Origin: Paramyrothecium sp. XJ0827
Lineage: Eukaryota; Ascomycota; Sordariomycetes; Hypocreales; Stachybotryaceae
NCBI GenBank assembly: GCA_020881915.1
Contig: JAJFPB010000006.1
Coordinates: 930,001 to 994,000, forward strand
DNA length: 64,000 nt
Direction of reading: 5' to 3'
A program made the translations under genes and the position numbers. The notes beneath the pieces were generated by a model that was given only the letters and a program-made list of their open reading frames with translations, made no database searches and had not been told where the DNA came from. Positions within the stretch are counted from its first letter, which is position 1. Every line of letters starts with the position of its first letter. Below, piece after piece: positions 55,577 through 64,000 of the stretch.

Positions 55577-57640
55577 ATGGCAAGACTGTCAGGAAGGGGT
55601 CTTGTCTTCAAGGCAGCAGCGCTCTTCTCTCTGGTCGTCAACGGAGCCCCAATCGTACGGAGCATTGCTGAGGAGGTCCAGAGGACTGGCAGCGGCGGCA
55701 TCATCTACGCTTTAGGCGATATCTCCTACCTCGCCAATGGCAAGCATCCCGTTGCCACGCTGAACAGTTCTGCGATACAAAAGGCCGAGGGTTTCGCGCC
55801 CATCACGGTTATAATCGCCAACGAGACTACCGTGACGGGAGCCTTCCTTGAATCCACCATTGCCAGCTATGTAGCAGGGGACGATGTCTTCAATGAGGAT
55901 TTTTTGGCGTCTCTGTACATCTCCTCTTCGGTTGGAAGTGCCACCATCGACGCTTCGGGGGCGAAGTATCTACATGGTCTGGGGCTTGATACTCTCTACC
56001 TAGACTCGCAAGTCTTCGCATGCAAGCACTCGAATGCCACCAAGACGCTGATGGTGGATGGGGCGTCTGGCGAGAAGCTTCGATCCGGTCCATACACTGC
56101 TACTGTATCGGCCGGTGCCATTAGCCTACTTGCGACGTACCGGCTGTATCGCGATGAATACCGCAACTTCATCTCAGGTGCCTATGCCAGCAACGACGGC
56201 GAGGAATCCTTCACCGCTTTGGACTACATGGACTCAAAGTGGTGGAATCCCATGATCCCGGTGCCTAGTCGCATCCACTTTTGGGAGGATTCCCGACCGC
56301 TTGCCGGAGTCCGAGTGGGAATCAAGGACTTATACGACATGAAGGGCTTGCAGACCTCCGCAGGCAGCCAGGCATGGATTCGTATCACGCCCATTGCCAA
56401 CGAAACTGCTCCCGCTATTCAACGTCTGGTTGATCTTGGTGCGGTGTTGGTCGGCAAGTTTAAGTTGGCCCAGTTCGCATCTGGCGCAAACCCATGGGAT
56501 TGGGTCGATGAGCATTACCCATTCAACCCCCGAGGAGACGGCTACCTGACATGTTCTGCTTCCTCGTCCGGCGGTGGTTGCTCCATTGCTGCGTACGACT
56601 GGCTCGACAATGCCATCGGCAGCGACACGGGTTCTTCGATGAGACGGCCTGCCGCGGTGTCCGGCACGTACGGAAACCGACCCAGTCAGGGCATGATCAC
56701 CCTTGACAGAGCCATCCCTCTGTCCTGGAGCCAGGACACCGCTGGCGTCTTTGGTCGTGACCCCATTCAGTGGGTGAAATTTGCCAAAGCCTGGTATAGT
56801 CCCATGCTACATCAAGAACCCAACATTACTGGCTTGACGCCCCTGGTGGTGCCAGACAATAACAAGTTCCCTAAGCGAATTCGCTATCTCACTGATTACT
56901 TGCCGCTGGCCAACCCGGCAGCCGAGGACATCCTGCAAGGAGTGCTGTCCAAGATGACGGCTCTTTTCGACATGACGGTGGAGCCCATGAACCTGACCTC
57001 AACTGTGATTGCGGCCGACATCTTCCCTGAAAAGCCGGCCAACGTGTCCAACTGGAGCTACAGGAGCAGCCGCGGCAACAGCTACGACCAGTACACGTCC
57101 GTGGTGAAGCCGCTGAAGACGGCTTGGGCCGCCTTGACTGGAGGGCGATTTCCTCCAGTGGACCCTCAGTGGCGTTCATTTGTGCGGATGAACGATAGCC
57201 AGTTGAACCTGGAAGAATACAACGCTGGCCTCAAGCTCAAGAACACCACCGTAAACTGGTTTGAGAAGGAGATGCTCTACGAGACGGAAGAGTCGTGCTC
57301 CGAGTCCATGTTCATCTGCGACATCGGCACCGGTGGTCTACCCAGCTTTCGCGAAGAGGACCTCAATGAGGGCAAGAATGCGAGTTTTCTGGCCGTGCGC
57401 CCGCCCAACGCGGCCATCACATGCGCCAACATCTGCCCCAGCTTTGCCTGTGCGGACTACACCATTCCTTTGGGACAGGTGACGTACCAATCGCCGATCA
57501 CCTTTGTCCCCGAGCAGTACCCCGTGAGCATCAACATGATTGTGCGCCGAGGTTGCGATTTTATGCTTTTCAACATGGTTGAGAAGATGGCCGAGGCGGG
57601 GATACTGAAGACAGTCAAGACGGGACGAGAAGCCTTTTAG
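55577..57640 (+). CDS. Secreted amidase-signature hydrolase with Arp1-like N-terminal domain, 687 aa
   Basis: Intronless. A signal peptide covers about 1-24 (ends VNGAP). Residues 40-200 form a separate N-terminal domain (ALGDISYLANGKHPVATL) seen in fungal amidases that are often annotated as scytalone-dehydratase-like Arp1 N-terminal. The amidase-signature core follows: Lys250 in VGIKDLYD, the cis-Ser stretch SASSSGGG near 327-334 and the nucleophile Ser354 in GSDTGSSMRRPA. The usual second Gly of the DTGGS motif is Ser353 here, a mild change. The last 60 residues contain a Cys-rich patch (AAITCANICPSFACADY). It likely hydrolyses an amide outside the cell; the substrate is unknown. Confidence 0.88.
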   Translation: MARLSGRGLVFKAAALFSLVVNGAPIVRSIAEEVQRTGSGGIIYALGDISYLANGKHPVATLNSSAIQKAEGFAPITVIIANETTVTGAFLESTIASYVAGDDVFNEDFLASLYISSSVGSATIDASGAKYLHGLGLDTLYLDSQVFACKHSNATKTLMVDGASGEKLRSGPYTATVSAGAISLLATYRLYRDEYRNFISGAYASNDGEESFTALDYMDSKWWNPMIPVPSRIHFWEDSRPLAGVRVGIKDLYDMKGLQTSAGSQAWIRITPIANETAPAIQRLVDLGAVLVGKFKLAQFASGANPWDWVDEHYPFNPRGDGYLTCSASSSGGGCSIAAYDWLDNAIGSDTGSSMRRPAAVSGTYGNRPSQGMITLDRAIPLSWSQDTAGVFGRDPIQWVKFAKAWYSPMLHQEPNITGLTPLVVPDNNKFPKRIRYLTDYLPLANPAAEDILQGVLSKMTALFDMTVEPMNLTSTVIAADIFPEKPANVSNWSYRSSRGNSYDQYTSVVKPLKTAWAALTGGRFPPVDPQWRSFVRMNDSQLNLEEYNAGLKLKNTTVNWFEKEMLYETEESCSESMFICDIGTGGLPSFREEDLNEGKNASFLAVRPPNAAITCANICPSFACADYTIPLGQVTYQSPITFVPEQYPVSINMIVRRGCDFMLFNMVEKMAEAGILKTVKTGREAF

Positions 57641-57905
57641 ATGTTTAAGCCTCTAACTAGTCGAATGGAGTAAATGAAAGACACGGGATACCTCTTACGT
57701 CCATCTGTAGCCACAGAAATTCAACGATGAATCATTGGTGAAAGAGGTGCCCCATTGTGATGCTGCGTTTGGAATCGACTAAGACAAGACGTAACTCAAG
57801 TAGGTAGTCTGGGTGTGATGTGTTAAGATCGTTGCCAAAGGAGATGATATAACCTCTTCGGAAACATAGGTCTTTATATTATCTAACAAAGTGATTCTGC
57901 AACAT

Positions 57906-59192
57906 CTAACCGGCAAATTCGATCGGCGTCGATATCTGCTCCGGAGTAGCGTCCCCGGCCATAACCTGTATCCTAGCTGGCAGATGCTCAACACAAATTT
58001 GTGATTGGAGATGCGCAACTGCCTGGTTAACCTCTTGACTTGGACCCATTCCAATCATTGTCAAACTACGCAACCTCGGCCATTCGTTGCCGGAGAGTTC
58101 GGGAAGAAGGATGCGTTGACTTTGTCGTATCGAATGGGCCCCGTACTCGGGGGGATGCGTATGGCCTGGGTCGATGCCATAACCGGGATCAGAAACAAAA
58201 TCGCCGCTGCAAAGATAGCGGTTCTCCAAAGTCAACTTGTTGAGGGTGCGACAAGTATGTCGGAGTAACAAGGCCCAGTCTTGGAGCACATAGGCCTCAG
58301 ATTCTCGAGGAAATGGCCATCGCATTCCAGAGGCGTACTCTCTGTCACCATCTTCTGATCCATATTCTGATCCATATTCTGATCCATTTCCTGATCCACC
58401 TTCGTCATCTGTGAGCCGTCCATCCAAGTCTGCCAACTTGCACAGATGCAACATGTCGAGGCTGCTAAGACGATTGCAGATGTCGTCTGATAGGAAGGCA
58501 ATGCCTTCAGGGCCGTGATCCTGGCCCGGCGAATGAATCAAGTTGATTAGTGAGAGGTGCTTCAAACGTTCCGGCCTGTTAAACAGGGCTAATAACACGT
58601 CCGTCGACATTTGTCCCCCCAGCTTCAGAGACTCCAGTTTCGTGAGGCCACAAGCCAATGCATCCGCGCTCTCCTTAAGACTCGTGTAGCCCCACCAGTT
58701 CTTGATGTATATTGATAATGCTGTGAGATTGGTGAACTTTGCAATCACATCAAACACGTTCCTGTCACTCCCAGCAGAATCATCGAAATAGGGCCAGTCG
58801 TCTCCGTCACAATCGTCATGCACAATGTTGACCCCGTGCAACCTTCCCACGTCCAGCGATTGGACATAGGACGCCAGGGTTGTGAAACGTTCAGGTGAAT
58901 CGTTCATCATTTCATCGCATGCGACGAAGAATTTGCGCGTTGTTTCGACCACGTCGTCCTCGAATGCCTCGGCGAGGTCGACATGTCGCCAGAGAAGGGG
59001 GTTTGCCCGAGCATACCAATCTCTGTTCAGCCTGGAAACTGCGGCAAGAGACTTCAAGTCACAGAATTTCAGGATAGAATCTTGTGTCTCCCGTGGAAGG
59101 GTGGGAACGATGGACAGTGCTGCGAGCTCGTATTCGTGGACGGCGGGGTCGAATTCATCTTCGTCGATGGCTGAGCTGCTATCGTCACACAT
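57906..59192 (-). CDS. F-box protein with leucine-rich region, 428 aa
   Basis: Probable substrate adaptor of an SCF ubiquitin ligase. Intronless, ATG start. An acidic N-terminus precedes an F-box at about residues 28-72 (PTLPRETQDSILKFCDLKSL, then AAVSRLNRDWYARANPLLWRHV). The rest has irregular leucine-rich strands (LTALSIYI, LESLKLGG, LKHLSLINL, LDMLHLCKL, RLRSLTMIGM), as in F-box/LRR proteins of fungi. A low-complexity stretch GSEYGSEYGSED comes from a 12-bp tandem repeat at about 58353-58397. The family is large and variable in filamentous fungi; the target cannot be inferred. Confidence 0.82.
   Translation of the reverse strand: MCDDSSSAIDEDEFDPAVHEYELAALSIVPTLPRETQDSILKFCDLKSLAAVSRLNRDWYARANPLLWRHVDLAEAFEDDVVETTRKFFVACDEMMNDSPERFTTLASYVQSLDVGRLHGVNIVHDDCDGDDWPYFDDSAGSDRNVFDVIAKFTNLTALSIYIKNWWGYTSLKESADALACGLTKLESLKLGGQMSTDVLLALFNRPERLKHLSLINLIHSPGQDHGPEGIAFLSDDICNRLSSLDMLHLCKLADLDGRLTDDEGGSGNGSEYGSEYGSEDGDREYASGMRWPFPRESEAYVLQDWALLLRHTCRTLNKLTLENRYLCSGDFVSDPGYGIDPGHTHPPEYGAHSIRQSQRILLPELSGNEWPRLRSLTMIGMGPSQEVNQAVAHLQSQICVEHLPARIQVMAGDATPEQISTPIEFAG
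58353..58397. repeat. 12-bp in-frame tandem repeat in the F-box gene
   Basis: About three and a half copies of a TCTGATCCATAT-type unit, the third with two changes. It encodes a repeated Gly-Ser-Glu-Tyr tract and is likely length-variable between strains. Confidence 0.7.
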
Positions 59193-60628
59193 GACGACTC
59201 GATTGAAGCCTAGCTGCCCAAAGCTGCCCAGAATTAAGTGTTGGAAAATTCGCTAAGCTTTTGCTCCTGGAGGAGCGGGCGTCAACCTCCTCGACTGCGG
59301 TGTCGAGCTAAAGTTGCAGGATGTGATCAGGCACCAAGACGGGGCGGATGCTGTCTTATAGACCAACAGCCTCTTGTTGGTTCCACAGCCCTAGCCGTTT
59401 CTGTCCTTATCCCTGAACCAACACTTACCCCATACTGACCTAAGCATTACTGTGGGTTTATACTTGGTAATCGACGAAACCGCATCTGATCGTTGAGGTA
59501 GATAAATATTTGTCCAATATTTTAGAGATTTGTTGAGCGGATCAGGCTTTATTAACTTCAATTTGGGGTCGTCCCCAGATCAACAGTTGTGTCGCCTGTT
59601 CAGCCCTACTGCCAGTGGATGACCAAATATTCATTTGCCTCCTCCTTGCGGAATGGTTCCCCAGCTACCCACAGGGTATCTCTTATACGCGTTTCCATAC
59701 CACTTCTTCGCCTATTCCGACAATCTTTCATTTGCTTGGCTCGGCCTGCCATATTACAGCTGTTTGTCATTACCATACAATAGCGTTAAGGTGTTAGTCT
59801 ATACAGACCTGAGGGAATCAGGCAGTCTGCGTCTGAAAATACAAATATTGGCATAGACCAATGCATGGAAACTGCTTCTGAAAGGGGGCTGGATAACTTA
59901 TGATTCTTTGTTGTATTTTTTTCAACAAGCGTTCATTTTGCACCACTGTCAGTCAATCGCAAACGGGCGAGCCGTCTTAAGTGCCCAGCATAATATCGAC
60001 CCCGACAGAGCATGGACTCAGCCCACAGAGCGTCGCGTAACTCCCCACATCACTTTCTGAGAGTTAATTCCATTATATCCATCCAAATATCAGGGCCTGA
60101 GGCGTGAGGAGGGCCCTGAGGCGGTGGTCATGGTCATACTTGGCTTAGATGGTCAACCTTCCAGGGCGAAGTTGACGCTTGCAAACCGGCATACAAGAAT
60201 AGAGCCCCCAGAAAATGACAAGAAGTATTCTGAAGTGCTAGATTATTAGGTGAGTGATCAAAGTGGAAGAAAGAGAGCAGAGAGCAGAAAACATCACTTT
60301 GAAACCTGAGCTAGAGTGTAAATGTTGTCGATCGTTCAATGTACAAAGGGAACGAAGCTGGCTTTGAAGCACATGAAATGACGGGTTCATAGAAAATTTA
60401 TTACGTGAAAATGGCAAACAATAATTTCAAACCCTCCCTTCAGTCTCGGTCACTAGTATTTCAAAATCATCGCACTTTAAACCTTCAACACCCCCAGCTC
60501 GCTGCTCTATCCAGCAGTCTAAACTGCTAACCACCTCACAATCATCTTTCGCGCATGGAGATCTGTCATTGATCGATGTTTCAAGATCTATAAGTAGAGC
60601 TACCGATCCTATGCCTTTCCTTATCAGT
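59193..60628. other. Intergenic stretch, no supported gene
   Basis: Long gap with only short overlapping frames (for example around 59589-59856). The AT content is raised around 59460-59560. No RNA gene or transposon ends were recognised. Confidence 0.45.
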
Positions 60629-62070
60629 TTAGGAGGCGTGGAATGCAAGACCAGAGACGATCCACGCCACAATTTGGATCAGGGAGATCCAGGCTCCGGC
60701 AGCCGTCAGCATATCCTGAGGTTTGTTAGGAGTTTTAAAACAAGATTGATTGTGAAATCCAGTTTGAATCACTTACAGTCCATTCCATCCTTGTCCTCCA
60801 GCGCTTCATCGGTATCTCGAATGTCACGTAATGCATTTCCACGCTGGTTTGACAAAGATCCCGGTAAGTGCCCACCAAAGAGCTCGTGTCGCACTGCAAG
60901 TCCCCTCCCGGGACTGAAGAGATGTCAGATAGGCCGTAGTCAAAAGCGAAGTCGCTGCCGGCCTCTGTTTGTCGCAGCTGGGGGTTGAGATTGATGAACG
61001 TCAGCCCGTTGGCGTTGATGAGCTGCAAGCGGGTTATTCCCATCTCCAGGGCACGGCGGAGGCTGTAACGACGATCCCATATTACCAGATGCAAACTCGG
61101 CTGAAGCAGCGCGCCTCGATCTTGCTGTGCCTTACGGGCATCATCTGTGAACACATGTTTTGTCAGAGTCGACACTCACATATTGACATCTGCACGGCTG
61201 CACAGGCGTCGCACTTACAAGAGAAGAAGGCCTGTGCCACTTGTCGCTGACCCATCTGGGTAGCACTTTCAGCCGCCGTAGTTGATAGTTGCAGCATCTT
61301 GTATGTTACATTGTTCCACTCAAACTCTTGCAGCGGCGTTACCCAGTTGGCGGCACAACTACATCCTTCTATAGGACTAGCCTGCTGGCACGACGGCAGC
61401 ACCTCTTTCCAAGGACCCATGAAACACTTGGGACGTTTGTCGAGGGATAGGTGAGCTTGAGAAGGCCAGCTGAAATCCTCGAGAAGAGCCAACGCCGGGA
61501 AGTCCAATTGATCCTTGCATTCGTTAGCTAACGAACAGCGCCAACACAAGTCCTGCCCCGACGTACCATTTTGTTGACTGATGTTTCGATTCTTGTGGCT
61601 ATGAGGTCGCGGCTCCATACGTCCTTGTACAAAGGAGGCAGGACGAAGGCAATCATCGCCGCGGTGAAGACCGTATTTAGCAGATTATGCGACGTATTGT
61701 TTTGACCTGCTTTCTGTAGTAGCTGTGAAGAGCCTTGGTGCATGCCAGGGGCGTATGACCGGCTGCTGCGATTGACCAAGTAGGAGATTAACTTCACTAC
61801 CTGCCGGACAAGGACGGCCCCGACGAACAAGGCGGCAACGACAGCACAGAAACAAAACGCTAGAGTCGGATGGACATCTTCGCGGTATCCTGCTGAAAAA
61901 GCGAGCATAGCCAGAACAAAGACCATGGCAGCGACGGCGAAGAAACAGTCCTCGCGACTGGGAATCTGGCTGTTATTCCAAAGCAGACCGAGGCCTCGGC
62001 TTAGTCTCTGCCAGCATGACCTAACGAATTGGGCCAGCCATTGGATCGCATTATTGAACATTTCTTTCAT
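60629..62070 (-). CDS. Polytopic membrane protein of unknown function, 417 aa
   Basis: Not recognised. Four exons (61567-62070, 61219-61513, 60777-61144, 60629-60715) join in phase to one frame; the last exon supplies a C-terminal transmembrane helix (TAAGAWISLIQIVAWIVSGL). Three more hydrophobic segments lie in the first 160 residues (AVAAMVFVLAMLAFSAGY; FCAVVAALFVGAVLV; TVFTAAMIAFVLPPLY). Between helices 3 and 4 sits a soluble region of about 230 residues with several cysteines (RPKCFMGPW, SCQQASPIEGCSCAANW) and a later motif LINANGLTFINLNPQLR. The topology suggests a large extracytosolic or lumenal domain held by four helices. The start is the first in-frame ATG. Confidence 0.7.
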
Positions 62071-63049
62071 CGCTCTTCTTCTAAGTGATATCTTTGCAAT
62101 GCTGGCTTGTCGTAGAAAGTATAGAAAGACAAAACTCCGGACTCATAGCTTACAGCGGTTCATTTATACCTCATCAATCGCTTGGCTGCTCTCAAGCAAA
62201 GACTTGTCAACCACCAAGCAGCCCTGTTTCGATTTCAGAACAGCCTCCTTTGCCAAAGCCCCAAAGTTCTCTGCGTTGGCAGGTGATTGGTTTGAAGCGT
62301 GGACACACCCAATGGGCTGAAGCTGAATCGTTGGGGGCATGCTGAGCGCCCTATGCGCCCAAAGGCTCTCGCATCCGGCCCAAGAACCAGGCGCATGAAC
62401 TGTCATCCACGTGTTGGCCCTCGACGAATAAAGCCCCGCAGCGCTGATGTCTCAATCAGTCTTCTATGGGTATATCAAAGTATTGTGCCTAACCTGTCCT
62501 GCTTACCGATCAAGGATGTAGCTGTTTATATTCTCAGTGCCTCTGTTACGGCCCAATTGCTGGCTAAGCATCTCGGAATACTTGTATCATTTCAGGGGAA
62601 ATCAGAAGTTCCAATTTGTGTCGCGGCTAAGAGTCTGCTGCGACCTTGGTAGAATGGGGGTTTCACCACCATATTTGGCCCCCGTGAGCCTTGCTTACGC
62701 TGGGGGGCGACCGCTTGGGTCCTGAATTGCCACAACCAGTCCATGTTTAATTGCTTCAGCGTATCCTGGAATTATACAAAAGTCCATTTGGTGGTTCGAG
62801 GCCTAATGTGGACTAGAACTGGGCACAATTCTGCCTCTGATCAGGCCCCAGGCCGCGGCAACCCGAAATGCACTTTTGGCTTTTCTGCTGCTGCGCCTTG
62901 GTAACATATTGGACGTTCTGTTACTCTCGCAGGTATCGGCACCGCAAACCTAACCTTTCAGCATGTCGTTGTTATACGGCGTCGTAAGTGCCAACGCACA
63001 TCACTCCACCTGTCAATCATAAACATGGTGAGTAATCAAAAGTCGAGGT
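62071..63049. other. Intergenic stretch, no supported gene
   Basis: Frames such as 62299-62652 show no coding pattern. Promoter of the membrane-protein gene at the left. Nothing else was recognised. Confidence 0.45.
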
Positions 63050-63268
63050 ATGAAGGCCTTGCATTTCTCATCAAGACTCTTTTTTGCACTTCTGCCTGCA
63101 ATTCATGCCCAATACCATGAATTTGGCGAACCCCCTCCCCAAGGAGGAGATTTCATCTTGCACATCTCCTTGACTGCCGGATCGGGTACGATTTGGATAT
63201 TTCGTAGTATCTTCGTTAATCCATCAGTACAAAACGAAACCTCTCCATATCTTCATGAGCTGTTGTGA
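63050..63268 (+). CDS. Possible small secreted protein, 72 aa
   Basis: ATG start and a plausible signal peptide (MKALHFSSRLFFALLPAIHA, cut before QYHEFG), then a Pro/Gly-rich stretch (FGEPPPQGGDF). The rest is unremarkable and has no cysteine pattern, and codon use is weak. It may be the first exon of a larger decayed gene. Low confidence. Confidence 0.3.
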   Translation: MKALHFSSRLFFALLPAIHAQYHEFGEPPPQGGDFILHISLTAGSGTIWIFRSIFVNPSVQNETSPYLHELL

Positions 63269-63819
63269 ACATGATAGTAACGCTGTGATGATTGTGTACC
63301 CCTCTGTAGGTCGAAATCCATAGATTCCACGAGAGGCCCGACTTCGAGCAGTAAAGGTATGCATGAAACTCCACACAAAAGACACCAACAATTTCGGCAT
63401 GCTGAGCTGGTAACTGAGGTGCCTGTGGTGACACGGAATCCACTCAGCGTAATGTGGAGGTTTCAAACGCAAGATTGCGCAGGCTTCGTCATTACGCAAA
63501 CGTCCATGAAGGCATGAATGGCATCTATTTTTGTGAGTGTGGTCTGGACCACTGCCTAAGTCAGGCTCGCTGGTGTCATGACGGAACGGCAACAGTTCAC
63601 TCGTACAAGTCTGACGTTGCGAGAAATTGAGACTTAATAGGCGGCCATTCGAAGCCAACAGTGTAATTCAGAATTCAATCGCTGGTTAAAAATATGATAT
63701 GATACAAAGGGCCAATAAGACAGTACTTGCGTTTCTCAAATTCATCAGTCTTCCACCAGATGGCGCTTTCGTGCACATAAGGACCAAGCATAGGACTGCC
63801 TAATATCCACTGCCAAAAT
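63269..63819. other. Stretch without a supported gene
   Basis: Overlapping minus-strand frames (63216-63658) have no domain, and I could not join them to the partial gene at the window edge. Confidence 0.4.
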
Positions 63820-64000
63820 TCAGAGGGTCTGGATGAGAGGATAACTCGTAAACCTCCATCCACTATAAACCACAAAGCCTATGGTAAGTAGATTGAGGAT
63901 GAGCATAACCAACGCCGATCTCTCAAGGCCGCCGTGCTTGAGAGGACCAGAGTTCAGACGGTGTTTCTCAACTTGTGCGCCGAGTGGTGTACTGGCGTTG
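63820..64000 (-). CDS. Partial gene cut by the window edge, membrane-protein-like
   Basis: An open minus-strand frame enters from beyond base 64000 and reads LGAQVEKHRLNSGPLKHGGL, then ERSALVMLILNLLTIGFVVYSGWRF before a stop at 63820. It has one strong hydrophobic helix with a basic, hydrophilic flank. The 5' part is missing. A different frame just downstream (63675-63875) also reads like protein (EFWQWILGSPMLGPYV), so an intron may join them. Family not recognised. Confidence 0.35.
   Translation of the reverse strand, partial: NASTPLGAQVEKHRLNSGPLKHGGLERSALVMLILNLLTIGFVVYSGWRFTSYPLIQTL

Overview
The window is nuclear DNA of a filamentous ascomycete, most likely a Sordariomycete. Genes are widely spaced and lie on both strands. 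They are broken by short introns (about 47-140 bp) with GTRNGT-type donors and CTNAY-like branch sites. The families are typical of Pezizomycotina: a Zn2Cys6 regulator, an MFS exporter, a DUF6536 membrane protein, an AIM9-like kinase-fold protein, a killer-toxin-type chitinase and a LysM protein. I can support about 20 intact protein-coding genes and several relics. I saw no tRNA, rRNA, CRISPR array or intact transposon. Family names come from motif recognition by eye; no database search was run.

Left part (1.5-8.1 kb): a divergent pair shares a promoter of about 1 kb. The minus-strand gene joins a beta-propeller-like N-terminus to a long, helix-rich, amphipathic C-terminus. The plus-strand gene encodes a 544-aa protein whose N-terminus resembles P47/OrfX-like TULIP proteins. 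This is my best candidate for an undescribed module.

8-26 kb: an accessory block. A Zn2Cys6 regulator and an MFS exporter are divergent around a promoter dense in CCG/CGG triplets. Then come a secreted type-B carboxylesterase, a secreted protein-arginine deiminase with all four catalytic positions, a wax-synthase/MBOAT-like acyltransferase, an SDR and a long-chain alcohol oxidase. The set looks like regulation, export and tailoring of a lipid or terpenoid-like compound, but no backbone enzyme is in the window. A DUF6536 membrane protein that is probably frameshifted follows at 27-29 kb.

29-42 kb: a small two-exon gene, an AIM9-like phosphotransferase with a changed catalytic motif, a 1481-aa protein of unknown function, a patch of joined gene fragments (polyketide synthase ketosynthase, a beta-propeller-like stretch, tyrosinase-like), and a 288-aa conserved unknown.

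42-50 kb: a subgroup-C (killer-toxin-like) GH18 chitinase with a hevein-type chitin-binding module and a possible C-terminal NucA/NucB-like nuclease domain lies head to head with a secreted five-LysM protein. A truncated NLR (NB-ARC/TPR) relic and an APH-fold kinase-like gene follow. This is an antagonism/self-recognition neighbourhood.

50-64 kb: two small secreted cysteine-rich proteins, a secreted amidase, an F-box protein, a four-helix membrane protein of unknown function, a doubtful small secreted ORF and a gene cut by the window edge.
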